Origin: Planctomycetaceae bacterium
GTDB taxonomy: Bacteria; Planctomycetota; Planctomycetia; Planctomycetales; Planctomycetaceae
Direction of reading: 5' to 3'
DNA length: 5,937 nt
NCBI GenBank assembly: GCA_015487825.1
Contig: WFOZ01000709.1
Coordinates: 1 to 5,937, forward strand
Part shown: in pieces, positions 1 to 5,574 of the stretch
Numbering within the stretch: position 1 is the stretch's first letter
Layout of the letters: every line of letters starts with the position of its first letter
Notes under the pieces: generated by a model
What the model saw: the letters and a program-made list of their open reading frames with translations, nothing else
What the model was told of the DNA's origin: nothing
Database searches by the model: none
Program-made: the position numbers and the translations under genes

Positions 1-195
1 GCCAATATCTAATTTAATTCCTTTGTATTCAACAGGCAGTTCAACCTGATTATTAAACTCAATCTTTCGAAGACTTAATTCTCTGCATAAACATTGTTCA
101 TAAGCAGATTCAAGTAATCCCGGTCCTAATGCCTTATGGACTTCAATGGATGCACCAATAATTTGCTCTGTGATTTCGTTTAATGGATTGCTCAT
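1..195 (-). CDS. GxxExxY family protein (PD-(D/E)XK-like), N-terminal part, cut by window edge
   Basis: The reading frame opens at an ATG complementary to 193-195 and continues without a stop to base 1, giving 65 residues. Residues 20-33 read [14 protein letters not shown]. This contains the family signature G26-x-x-E29-x-x-Y32, preceded by the typical [13 protein letters not shown] helix. GxxExxY proteins are usually about 120-130 residues and are placed in the PD-(D/E)XK nuclease superfamily; their cellular role is not established. The aspartate and E-x-K residues that would form a nuclease site lie beyond the left edge, so catalytic competence cannot be judged. The start is chosen because the family fold begins a few residues later. 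No clear Shine-Dalgarno sequence precedes it. It lies 41 nt downstream of the HEPN-like gene on the same strand, so the two may be co-transcribed. Many relatives start with an [13 protein letters not shown] tail. Here that repeat sits just upstream (218-244) in the opposite orientation instead. Confidence 0.88.
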   Translation of the reverse strand, partial: MSNPLNEITEQIIGASIEVHKALGPGLLESAYEQCLCRELSLRKIEFNNQVELPVEYKGIKLDIG

Positions 196-217
196 TGGGG
201 AAACCGAAAATTTGTTT

Positions 218-244
218 AACCACGGAGACACAGAGGTCACAGAG
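218..244 (+). repeat. 27-bp repeat, copy 1 ([13 protein letters not shown]), plus orientation
   Basis: The copy starts AACCACGGAGACACAGAGG and matches the reverse complement of 915-941 at 24 of 27 positions, with differences at repeat positions 7, 20 and 24. Read forward it would encode NHGDTEVTE, but no start codon precedes it properly, so here it is non-coding on the plus strand. The minus-strand gene ending at 237 takes its last codon and TGA stop from this copy. The two copies are inverted relative to one another. I recall this element as a frequent dispersed sequence in several phyla, often near GxxExxY genes; that association is from memory. Confidence 0.85.
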
Positions 245-944
245 AATTTGAATAACCGTACTTGTAATTAAGAATCAGGCCTAGGCTTTGGACACCAAGG
301 TCTTTATGCTCTTCTTGAAGAGCTTTTGCTAAAATTTTTAGTTGATCAACGAAACTTTCCAGAACGTCATTTCCCTTCAGGACATTAATAACATTGCTTG
401 AGTTGTACTTGCCCTCGAAATAATTACTTACGCTTCCTTTTAGCTGTATTTGCCACTCCTTCACAAACCCTCCCTCAACGCCGTCTGGAATCTCTTCTTC
501 AGGAAAAGCCAGGGCGACTCCATGTGCAAATATATTCCGCAAAGCGTTCATTGCCTTCAGAGAGCAGCATACATTCGTCTTATCCGAGTTGTCCAAAACA
601 GTGAACAACTTACTATCGAACAATAGTTGATACAACTTCTTCAGAGCATCCAAGCCGCCGCGATGCTCCGCTTGCCTGCAAAAGTAATCTACATATTTGG
701 GGGAGAGAGAATTGCCATGTTCGGATTTAAATTTGGTAGTAACAATGTCCTTGATCATTCCCTCATAAATTGCTGAAAGCATCGGAATGCCGCACAGATT
801 AAAAGGGAGGTGTCCGTATTTTTTGATACCACCACACTGTTTCGCCTGTCTGATCATAGCCCCTAATCCAACAATCAGGCATCTGACAGGCTCAACAACG
901 TGATACGTAATGCTCTCCGTGTCCTCTGTGTCTCTGTGGTTCAT
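237..944 (-). CDS. Unrecognised 235-residue protein with HEPN-like R-N-x-x-A-H motif
   Basis: I do not recognise a named family. The clearest signal is [10 protein letters not shown] at residues 133-142, in which R136-N137-I-F-A-H141 fits the Rx4-6H catalytic motif of HEPN domains (RNases and toxin or defence proteins). Residues 45-75 and 190-213 look helical, compatible with an all-alpha HEPN-type protein, but one motif is not proof. No signal peptide or transmembrane segment is evident, so it is probably cytosolic. I chose the ATG at 944: it lies 22 nt after the nrdA stop and is preceded by AGGAAG with 6 nt between that motif and the ATG. The in-frame extension back to 1088 would only re-read the nrdA tail in another frame. 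The first ten residues, [10 protein letters not shown], come from repeat copy 2, and the last codon and stop come from copy 1. It may be transcribed by read-through from nrdA, since no terminator is visible between them. A role as an RNase, or as a partner of the GxxExxY protein, is inference only. Confidence 0.7.
   Translation of the reverse strand: MNHRDTEDTESITYHVVEPVRCLIVGLGAMIRQAKQCGGIKKYGHLPFNLCGIPMLSAIYEGMIKDIVTTKFKSEHGNSLSPKYVDYFCRQAEHRGGLDALKKLYQLLFDSKLFTVLDNSDKTNVCCSLKAMNALRNIFAHGVALAFPEEEIPDGVEGGFVKEWQIQLKGSVSNYFEGKYNSSNVINVLKGNDVLESFVDQLKILAKALQEEHKDLGVQSLGLILNYKYGYSNSL
915..941 (-). repeat. 27-bp repeat, copy 2 ([13 protein letters not shown]), minus orientation, coding
   Basis: On the minus strand this copy starts AACCACAGAGACACAGAGG and directly follows the ATG of the HEPN-like gene, encoding N-H-R-D-T-E-D-T-E. 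It is the inverted partner of 218-244 (24 of 27 identical), so the pair brackets the HEPN-like gene almost exactly. No obvious target-site duplication is seen outside the two copies, and no transposase lies between them. A transcript spanning both could pair the copies into a long stem. Confidence 0.85.
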
Positions 945-966
945 CCTAATCTTCCTAACGCCTATC

Positions 967-3822
967 CTACTGACACGCTTCGCAGTCCGGGTTGTCTGGG
1001 TCGCAGGTTTGTCCGACCATGGTGGCTGGGATTTCTGTTGTTTCCAGTTCATCGTGAGGGCGATCCAGGCGGATATCTCCGGAAGCACTTTTGTTTTTCA
1101 TCCAGCGGGGCTGGATGCCAAACTTGTTGATATCAACCGTTGATTTTTCCACCTGTGTTGCAGCCAGACTGCGGAGGTAGTAAGTCGTTTTGAGACCTTT
1201 TTTCCAGGATTCCATATACATGTCGTGTAGTTTCGGACCGCTGGGAGCGTGCATGTATAAGTTTAATGATTGCCCCATATCGATCCATTTCTGACGCCGC
1301 GACGCACATTCGAGTAACCAGTGAGCATCAACTTCAAAAGCAGTTTTGTACCGTTCTTTGATATCAGCTGGAACCCGGTCGATTTCAGCCAGCGAGCCAT
1401 CGTAATACTTCAGGGCACCGAGCATGTCTGCATCCCAGAGGTTCTGGCTTTTCAGTTCATCGACAAGTAACCGATTCACCTGGGTGAATTCACCTGAGAG
1501 ATTACTTTTTACATACAGATGTTTGTAACTTGGCTCGATAGATTGCGAGACGCCGATGATTGTTGAGATTGTCGCAGTCGGTGCAATTGCCATGCAGTTA
1601 CTGTGACGCATGCCGTTTTCGCTGATCGATTTACGAACTTTATCCCAATCCATCGTGGTTGTGCGATCCATTTCGAGTGCCTGCCCACGTTCCTGTTCGA
1701 GCAGCGCAATGGTATCGATCGGAAGCAGGCCACGATCCCATTTCGAACCTTCATAACTGGAATAACGTCCTCGCTCGGCAGCTAACTCAGAAGAGGCAAG
1801 AATTGCGAAGTAGGAAATCGCTTCCATACTGCGGTCTGCAAATTCAACCGCTTCGTCGCTGGTATAACTCAGACTGAGAGAGAGTAATGCATCCTGAAAA
1901 CCCATCAAGCCAAGACCAATCGGACGGTGCCTTTGGTTGGCATTCGCAGATTCCGGCGTCGGGTAGTAGTTAATATCGATGACGTTATCGAGCATTCGCA
2001 TCGCAACGCGAACCGTTTCCTCAAGCATTTTCAGGTCAAGCTGTCCATCTCGAATATGCTTCTTGAGGTTGATTGAACCAAGGTTACAGACAGCCGTTTC
2101 GTCTTCGGATGTATTGAGCAGAATTTCTGTGCAAAGGTTACTGCTGTGAACAACTCCACAATGATCCTGAGGCGAACGAATATTGGAAGGGTCTTTCCAA
2201 GTGATCCAGGGATGCCCTGTTTCGAACAGTCGAGTCAGCATTTTTCGCCAGAGTTCGACCGCACTGATCTTCCGGGACATTTCAAACTCGCCTTCTGCTG
2301 CGAGTCGTTCGTAGTGGACATACCGTTCCTCAAACGCTTTGCCGGTTAAATCGTGAAGATCGGGAACATCGTCCGGGCTGAACAGCGTCCAGTCTTCGCC
2401 GTTTTGCACACGTTTCATAAACAGATCGGGAATCCAGTTCGCAGTGTGCATGTCGTGAGTACGCCTGCGATCATCCCCTGTGTTTTTACGCAACTCAAGA
2501 AAATCTTCGATATCGAGATGCCAGGTTTCCAGATAGGCACAAACAGCCCCTTTGCGTTTGCCCCCCTGATTGACGGCCACTGCGGTATCGTTGACAACTT
2601 TCAAAAACGGAATCACGCCCTGGGATTGTCCGTTGGTACCATGAATATGCGAGTTGGTTGCTCGAATGTTCGTCCAGTCATTTCCCAATCCACCTGCCCA
2701 TTTGGAAAGCTTTGCGTTATCGGAAATAACCTTGAAGATATGATCCAGATTATCTTCGACTGTCGAGAGATAGCAGGAACTAAGCTGTGGATGCAATGTT
2801 GCAGAGTTGAACAACGTCGGCGTTGCAGAGGTAAACCGCATTGTGGAGAGCATTTCATAAAATTGAATTGCCCATTCCTCCCGCTGGTCTTCCTCGTTAA
2901 TCGCCAGGCCCATTGCAACCCGCATCCAGAAGAACTGAGGCGTTTCAATCCTGCGACCATCAATATGAATGAGATAGCGGTCATAAATTGTCTGAACGCC
3001 AAGATATTGAAACAATTCATCCCGCTTTGGATCGATCGCATTAGCCAGCTTGGTCAGATTGAATTCTCTCAGCTCCGGAGTGAGACGCTCGGAAGTAATT
3101 CCGTCAATAATGTAATGCTCAAACTGATTGCGATATACCTGCTCTAACTTTTTTGCAGGAGGGACAGAACCGAGCGTATCGTGATAAATGACATTCAACA
3201 TTAACCGGGCAGCGACGGTATCGTAGGCGGGGTCGCGTTCAATACGCGTGCGGGCAGCCAGAATCATTGCCCGGTAAATTTCTTTGGTGGTGATCCCATC
3301 GTAGATCGATTTAAGTACCTCTTCCATCAATGCTTCAGAAGAACAGGTATCTTCCAGGCCCTGACAGGCTTCGATCAGTTTCTGGGAAATCCGATTCGGA
3401 TCGAACGGAACGCGAGTCCCTTCATCGAGTTCAACGTGCGTCTGAACTCGTTCCGGTCCTTCATCTGCAAACCCCTCTTCTCCCCGCAAAGCACGCAGTT
3501 TCGCATGTTCTGCCCGATAAACGATATATCGGCGGGCAACACGATAATGCCCGTACTTCATCATCAGCATTTCCACTGCATCCTGCACATGCTCAACATC
3601 AACCCCCTGTTTGGTCGAAGCGGTTGATTCAATCTGTTCGGAAACTCCCGCCGCAATCAGCTTGATCTGATTCAGAACTTCTTCGTCAAGAGGCTGATGG
3701 TCTGCAAGATTCAACTCTGCACGGAAGGAGTTCTCCATCGCTTTGCCGATGCGGGCCAAGTCAAATGGGACTACTCGACCATCGCGTTTTCTAACAATCC
3801 AATCCGTTTGAGGGCGTGCCAT
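967..3822 (-). CDS. nrdA: Class I ribonucleoside-diphosphate reductase, catalytic (alpha) subunit NrdA
   Basis: This cytosolic enzyme reduces ribonucleoside diphosphates to deoxyribonucleotides, using a radical from the beta subunit NrdB. The complete protein is 951 residues. ATP-cone 1 starts at about residues 8-21 ([12 protein letters not shown]). A second cone-like region begins at about 127-145 (RVPFDPNRI) and lacks the KRDG signature, so it may be degenerate. Two-cone enzymes such as that of Pseudomonas are of similar length, whereas single-cone ones are nearer 760. Visible catalytic residues are C350 (SSCYLS), N562-C564-E566 (SNLCTEI), C579 (AVCNLGS), the phosphate-binding stretch [11 protein letters not shown] (744-754), the radical-path pair Y881-Y882, and C-terminal cysteines C940, C947 and C950 (DCEACQ end) for thioredoxin or glutaredoxin re-reduction. 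AGGAG lies 9 nt before the ATG at 3822. A NrdR-type promoter about 460 nt upstream suggests dATP/ATP-dependent repression. No nrdB follows; an unrelated HEPN-like gene starts 22 nt downstream. Assignment to class I is secure. Confidence 0.97.
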   Translation of the reverse strand: MARPQTDWIVRKRDGRVVPFDLARIGKAMENSFRAELNLADHQPLDEEVLNQIKLIAAGVSEQIESTASTKQGVDVEHVQDAVEMLMMKYGHYRVARRYIVYRAEHAKLRALRGEEGFADEGPERVQTHVELDEGTRVPFDPNRISQKLIEACQGLEDTCSSEALMEEVLKSIYDGITTKEIYRAMILAARTRIERDPAYDTVAARLMLNVIYHDTLGSVPPAKKLEQVYRNQFEHYIIDGITSERLTPELREFNLTKLANAIDPKRDELFQYLGVQTIYDRYLIHIDGRRIETPQFFWMRVAMGLAINEEDQREEWAIQFYEMLSTMRFTSATPTLFNSATLHPQLSSCYLSTVEDNLDHIFKVISDNAKLSKWAGGLGNDWTNIRATNSHIHGTNGQSQGVIPFLKVVNDTAVAVNQGGKRKGAVCAYLETWHLDIEDFLELRKNTGDDRRRTHDMHTANWIPDLFMKRVQNGEDWTLFSPDDVPDLHDLTGKAFEERYVHYERLAAEGEFEMSRKISAVELWRKMLTRLFETGHPWITWKDPSNIRSPQDHCGVVHSSNLCTEILLNTSEDETAVCNLGSINLKKHIRDGQLDLKMLEETVRVAMRMLDNVIDINYYPTPESANANQRHRPIGLGLMGFQDALLSLSLSYTSDEAVEFADRSMEAISYFAILASSELAAERGRYSSYEGSKWDRGLLPIDTIALLEQERGQALEMDRTTTMDWDKVRKSISENGMRHSNCMAIAPTATISTIIGVSQSIEPSYKHLYVKSNLSGEFTQVNRLLVDELKSQNLWDADMLGALKYYDGSLAEIDRVPADIKERYKTAFEVDAHWLLECASRRQKWIDMGQSLNLYMHAPSGPKLHDMYMESWKKGLKTTYYLRSLAATQVEKSTVDINKFGIQPRWMKNKSASGDIRLDRPHDELETTEIPATMVGQTCDPDNPDCEACQ

Positions 3823-3831
3823 TCCTATTTA

Positions 3832-3836
3832 CTCCT
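3832..3836 (-). promoter_or_regulatory. Shine-Dalgarno of nrdA
   Basis: The minus strand reads AGGAG here, 9 nt before the ATG complementary to 3820-3822. It is a good-strength ribosome binding site at a suitable distance and supports the chosen nrdA start, from which the ATP-cone begins within ten residues. Confidence 0.8.
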
Positions 3837-3905
3837 GATAAATTGTTTCCATACTGACGCAGAAAATATACTAATGACCACATATCCCATTCCGCAGGTG
3901 CGCGC

Positions 3906-3931
3906 AAAAACCACCTTTGCAAAGCAAGTGG
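3906..3931 (-). terminator. Possible weak attenuator hairpin in nrdA leader
   Basis: On the minus strand CCAC and TTGC (3931-3924) pair with GCAA and GTGG (3920-3911) around a TTT loop, with a 2-nt bulge, and the stem is followed at once by TTTTT (3910-3906) and then G. This has the form of an intrinsic terminator with a short U-tract, about 85-90 nt upstream of the nrdA ATG. The stem is only 8 bp and interrupted, so termination would be weak or conditional. The downstream segment AGGTG/CACCT offers a competing pairing, as in attenuators. Function is inferred only. Confidence 0.25.
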
Positions 3932-3960
3932 AAGGGAAAAGAGATTACCTTTTCGAGAAT

Positions 3961-4060
3961 GGGTCCAAGCGACCCTGACCATATTCAACAAAGCGGACCC
4001 CGGCAGAATTGCCCTGGTGAATCCAGGGAAGGGGACCATGCAATACCCATTCGATATTGC
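3961..4060 (-). repeat. Cluster of three inverted repeats (hairpins) in nrdA leader
   Basis: Three separate perfect stems occur within 100 bases. GCAATA/TATTGC (4055-4060 with 4040-4045) has a 9-nt loop. CCCTGG/CCAGGG (4012-4017 with 4023-4028) has a 5-nt loop and lies inside an outer GGTCCCC/GGGGTCC pairing (4031-4037 with 3995-4001) that has one mismatch. GGGTC/GACCC (3971-3975 with 3961-3965) has a 5-nt loop. This density is higher than I would expect in plain spacer DNA and suggests a folded RNA. No known riboswitch class is recognised. Confidence 0.45.
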
Positions 4061-4283
4061 TACAAAATGGGACTGGAGAGGTATTCAGCACGACTGATTC
4101 CATTCCGTCAATCTCCAACAGAAAAACAACTCAAACAACACTGTACAAACTTTGGGAAAAACATACTTTCCACAAGGCTTGCTGCCTCATAACCAAGCGG
4201 CATTGTGTCAGGCCCGTAAACATCACACATCGTTGTTCCCACCGCAGGCGTCTTGCGAGTCGCGTGAGTCAGTTGTGCGAGAG

Positions 4284-4299
4284 ACCCAATATAAAGGAA
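4284..4299 (-). promoter_or_regulatory. Candidate NrdR box 1, over the -10 of the nrdA promoter
   Basis: The plus strand reads ACCCAATATAAAGGAA, matching 11 of 16 positions of a NrdR-box form ACACAATATATAGTGT. The left half and AT core fit; the right half is degenerate. Its centre is 31 bp from that of box 2, which is three helical turns and the tandem spacing typical of NrdR-controlled nrd promoters. It covers the -10 hexamer at 4288-4293, where binding would block RNA polymerase. Alone it would be unconvincing; the pairing and position support it. Confidence 0.5.
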
Positions 4300-4315
4300 G
4301 TTTACAGAGTGTCAA
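4288..4315 (-). promoter_or_regulatory. Sigma-70-type promoter driving nrdA
   Basis: On the minus strand a perfect TTGACA (4315-4310) is followed after 16 bp by TATATT (4293-4288), which matches the -10 consensus at five of six positions. Transcription would start near 4281 and run toward nrdA. Two NrdR-like boxes overlap the -10 and -35, as expected for a ribonucleotide reductase promoter. The -35 also lies inside the imperfect palindrome AGTGTCAACACT (4308-4319), whose arms equal NrdR half-sites. The unusual point is the distance of about 460 nt to the nrdA start codon. Confidence 0.68.
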
Positions 4316-4330
4316 CACTAAATATGGTAT
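4315..4330 (-). promoter_or_regulatory. Candidate NrdR box 2, at the -35 of the nrdA promoter
   Basis: The plus strand reads ACACTAAATATGGTAT, matching 13 of 16 positions of the palindromic consensus ACACTATATATAGTGT. It begins at the last base of the -35 hexamer and extends upstream. NrdR is the ATP-cone repressor of bacterial ribonucleotide reductase genes and binds paired boxes one or more whole helical turns apart; box 1 lies exactly 31 bp away. Its presence just upstream of nrdA makes a functional site likely. Confidence 0.62.
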
Positions 4331-4817
4331 GTCTCGGCAGAACAGGGCACAAGACATAAATTCAAATTGTTGAAAAATCGCTAAGTGCTTGAGATATAGG
4401 ATATAGCGTCAGGAAAACAATGTTAATAAATTGTCAGTAAAATACTTTTGGCACGGCCTGATACTGTACAGGGACGGTCGTAGACTGGGGGCAAGTGAGG
4501 GAAATCACTTCCGTGTAACTACCGAAAACCTTTCAGGTAAAATGCCCTTTCCACTGTCTATTTCAGAGGTTAAGGCGATCCTTAAAATGGCTTGTCGAAA
4601 AAAAGAGGAGTCCAGGGAATCTGTGAAGAAGCAGAGGCAGAAAATTTATATTTTCTTAAAAAAGTTTTTCATTATCACGTTTGAAATACAATGCCCAAAT
4701 CACCTTAAACTTCACGATTGCTCAGTTCGATAATAACAGGAAGTGTGAAGATATTCGGATTATTCGTATTTTGACGGTTGCTTTCAGTTACCCATCAGTT
4801 AGACAAGGCTCCCCCAG
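4331..4817. other. Intergenic region without a convincing gene, upstream of the ykgJ-type gene
   Basis: These 487 bases contain no frame I can assign. A 100-codon frame from a TTG (4431-4733) is lysine-rich in its second half and unlike any family I know. There are two perfect 6-bp stems, AAGTGA/TCACTT (4493-4510) and TTAAGG/CCTTAA (4570-4585), and an AT-rich tract around 4641-4675. No strong plus-strand promoter is evident: TTGACG at 4771-4776 lacks a matching -10, and TACAAT at 4687-4692 lacks a good -35. The promoter for the downstream genes must lie here or inside this tract, but I cannot place it. Confidence 0.5.
4489..4547 (+). ncRNA. Weak candidate structured RNA with glycine-riboswitch-like core string
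   Basis: Within a GGGCA/TGCCC pairing (4489-4493 with 4543-4547) lie a hairpin AAGTGA/TCACTT (4493-4510) and then ACCGAA followed by TTTCAGGTAAAA (4531-4542). The strings CCGAA and TTTCAGGTAAAA recur in the conserved core of glycine riboswitch aptamers. Against this, the P3 element would have a loop of only about 3 nt, the GAGAG-type strand before P2 is missing, an extra stretch separates P2 from CCGAA, and the next gene starts 270 nt away and is not a glycine-metabolism gene. I rate it a likely coincidence or a degenerate relic. Confidence 0.13.
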
Positions 4818-5525
4818 ATGGGAATGTGTGAAAATTGCCATGCCGGTTGTTGTCGCTCTTATGCGATACCAATTATTGGAGCTGACGTAATTCGGCTGGA
4901 ACGAGAAAGCAATCTTACATTTTGGGAATTCGCCTGTCGCTGGGCCGATCCGCAGGGGGAAATCGCAGGCAATTACGCCCCTCACTTTCATTTCCAGGAT
5001 GAGCCGTCCACGCCATTTGTCATTTGTTTAAAGCAGGTTGAAAGTAAGACTCTTCCCGGAACTCAATGTTGCCAGTTTCTTCAGGAAGGGACTCCTGTTA
5101 CAGAACAACCTCTTGGCGTTAGTCGCTGTGGTATGTACCAGGGCCGCCCTTCCGCCTGTCGGGTTTTTCCAACCAAGTACGATGTGGAAAACGAACTTCC
5201 AATTCTGCACACCATTCCGCAGTACGGTCGCGAAGAACAGAACCCTGCCTATAAATTATGTCCCAGGCAGTGGGCAAAAGAAGATGTCGACCCGATTGCA
5301 GTCGCCCACGAATTAATGATAGCCCGCTACGAAGTCGGCTTCTTCAATCGCATTGCAGCCGCCTGGAACCGAAGCCCCAAACCATGGGAAAAGTTTCCTG
5401 CTTTTTTGCGAGACGTTTATGCCAACCGAATCAGTACGCAGCAGGAAATGGAACAGGCAGCTGAAGCAGCCCCACAGACCATCAGGTTGTATCAGGTAGA
5501 TCAGCCACAGAAAAAAACGGCCTGA
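4818..5525 (+). CDS. YkgJ-type cysteine-cluster protein (putative zinc- or iron-binding)
   Basis: The product has 235 residues. The N-terminus carries C4, C7, C11 and C12 (CENCHAGCC), followed by C84-C85 and by [15 protein letters not shown] at 104-118. The last stretch is the hallmark of the YkgJ family (C-x-x-Y-x-x-RP-x-x-CR-x-FP), a putative metal-chelating domain of unknown biochemical role. C40, C70 and C148 are further cysteines. Residues 160-235 are a helical, partly low-complexity tail beyond the core. No signal peptide is seen, so it is probably cytosolic. An in-frame TAG at 4800-4802 limits the start; ATG 4818 is chosen, with ATG 4824 (M3) possible, and only a weak AAGG precedes it. 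epmA starts 49 nt downstream on the same strand, suggesting an operon. The context hints at a role near EF-P modification, but that is inference. Family membership is secure, function unknown. Confidence 0.9.
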   Translation: MGMCENCHAGCCRSYAIPIIGADVIRLERESNLTFWEFACRWADPQGEIAGNYAPHFHFQDEPSTPFVICLKQVESKTLPGTQCCQFLQEGTPVTEQPLGVSRCGMYQGRPSACRVFPTKYDVENELPILHTIPQYGREEQNPAYKLCPRQWAKEDVDPIAVAHELMIARYEVGFFNRIAAAWNRSPKPWEKFPAFLRDVYANRISTQQEMEQAAEAAPQTIRLYQVDQPQKKTA

Positions 5526-5574
5526 TCGAAGCGTTCGCGAATCAAATAAATGAACCTGTTCTGAGATATTCAAC

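Larger units (their letters stand above)
3823..4281 (-). promoter_or_regulatory. Long 5' leader of nrdA, about 455-460 nt, hairpin-rich
   Basis: If transcription starts about 7 nt after the -10 at 4288-4293, the nrdA message carries an untranslated leader of roughly 460 nt, which is unusually long. On the minus strand it contains several inverted repeats: a GGAAA/TTTCC stem (4155-4171), a GCCTG/CGGGC stem (4212-4249), a GCAATA/TATTGC stem (4040-4060), a nested CCCTGG/CCAGGG stem (3995-4037), a GGGTC/GACCC stem (3961-3975), and a terminator-like stem (3906-3931). I compared it by eye with cobalamin, purine and SRP/6S-type patterns and found no convincing match. No open frame in it looks like a gene. 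It could be a cis-regulatory RNA or contain a separate small RNA. Alternatively a second promoter nearer nrdA could make most of it irrelevant. Confidence 0.4.

Noticed and set aside
945..1088. 48-residue N-terminal extension of the HEPN-like frame back to 1088
   Set aside because: It only re-reads the nrdA 3' end in another frame, and the ATG at 944 has its own ribosome site and directly precedes the repeat-encoded residues.
2353..3147. 264-codon plus-strand frame opposite nrdA
   Set aside because: It lies fully antisense to a conserved, full-length nrdA, has no recognisable domain, and is best explained as a shadow of that gene.
3791..4039. 82-codon minus-strand frame in the nrdA leader overlapping the nrdA start
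   Set aside because: No ribosome site or family resemblance; it overlaps the well supported nrdA start in another frame. Its route through several hairpins suggests non-coding sequence.
4166..4174. DnaA-box-like CTTTCCACA
   Set aside because: One mismatch to TTWTNCACA and a single isolated copy; expected by chance in 1 kb.
4142..4280. Adenosylcobalamin riboswitch or 6S RNA in the nrdA leader (GGTGGGAA, CGGGCC and GCCTGCGG seen on the minus strand)
   Set aside because: The conserved B12 box and P-stem order are not present, and the 6S-like strings occur in the wrong order.
4464..4471. CTGTACAG palindrome as a LexA or other repressor site
   Set aside because: It lacks the 8-bp spacer of the gammaproteobacterial LexA box and does not overlap a recognisable promoter.
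4655..4670. A-run/T-run CTTAAAAAAGTTTTTC as a terminator
   Set aside because: The stem would be almost wholly A-T with no loop and no GC part, so it is not a credible intrinsic terminator.
4431..4733. 100-codon plus-strand frame starting at TTG
   Set aside because: Weak start, no ribosome site, no recognisable motif, lysine-rich tail from an A-rich tract. Possible but unsupported.
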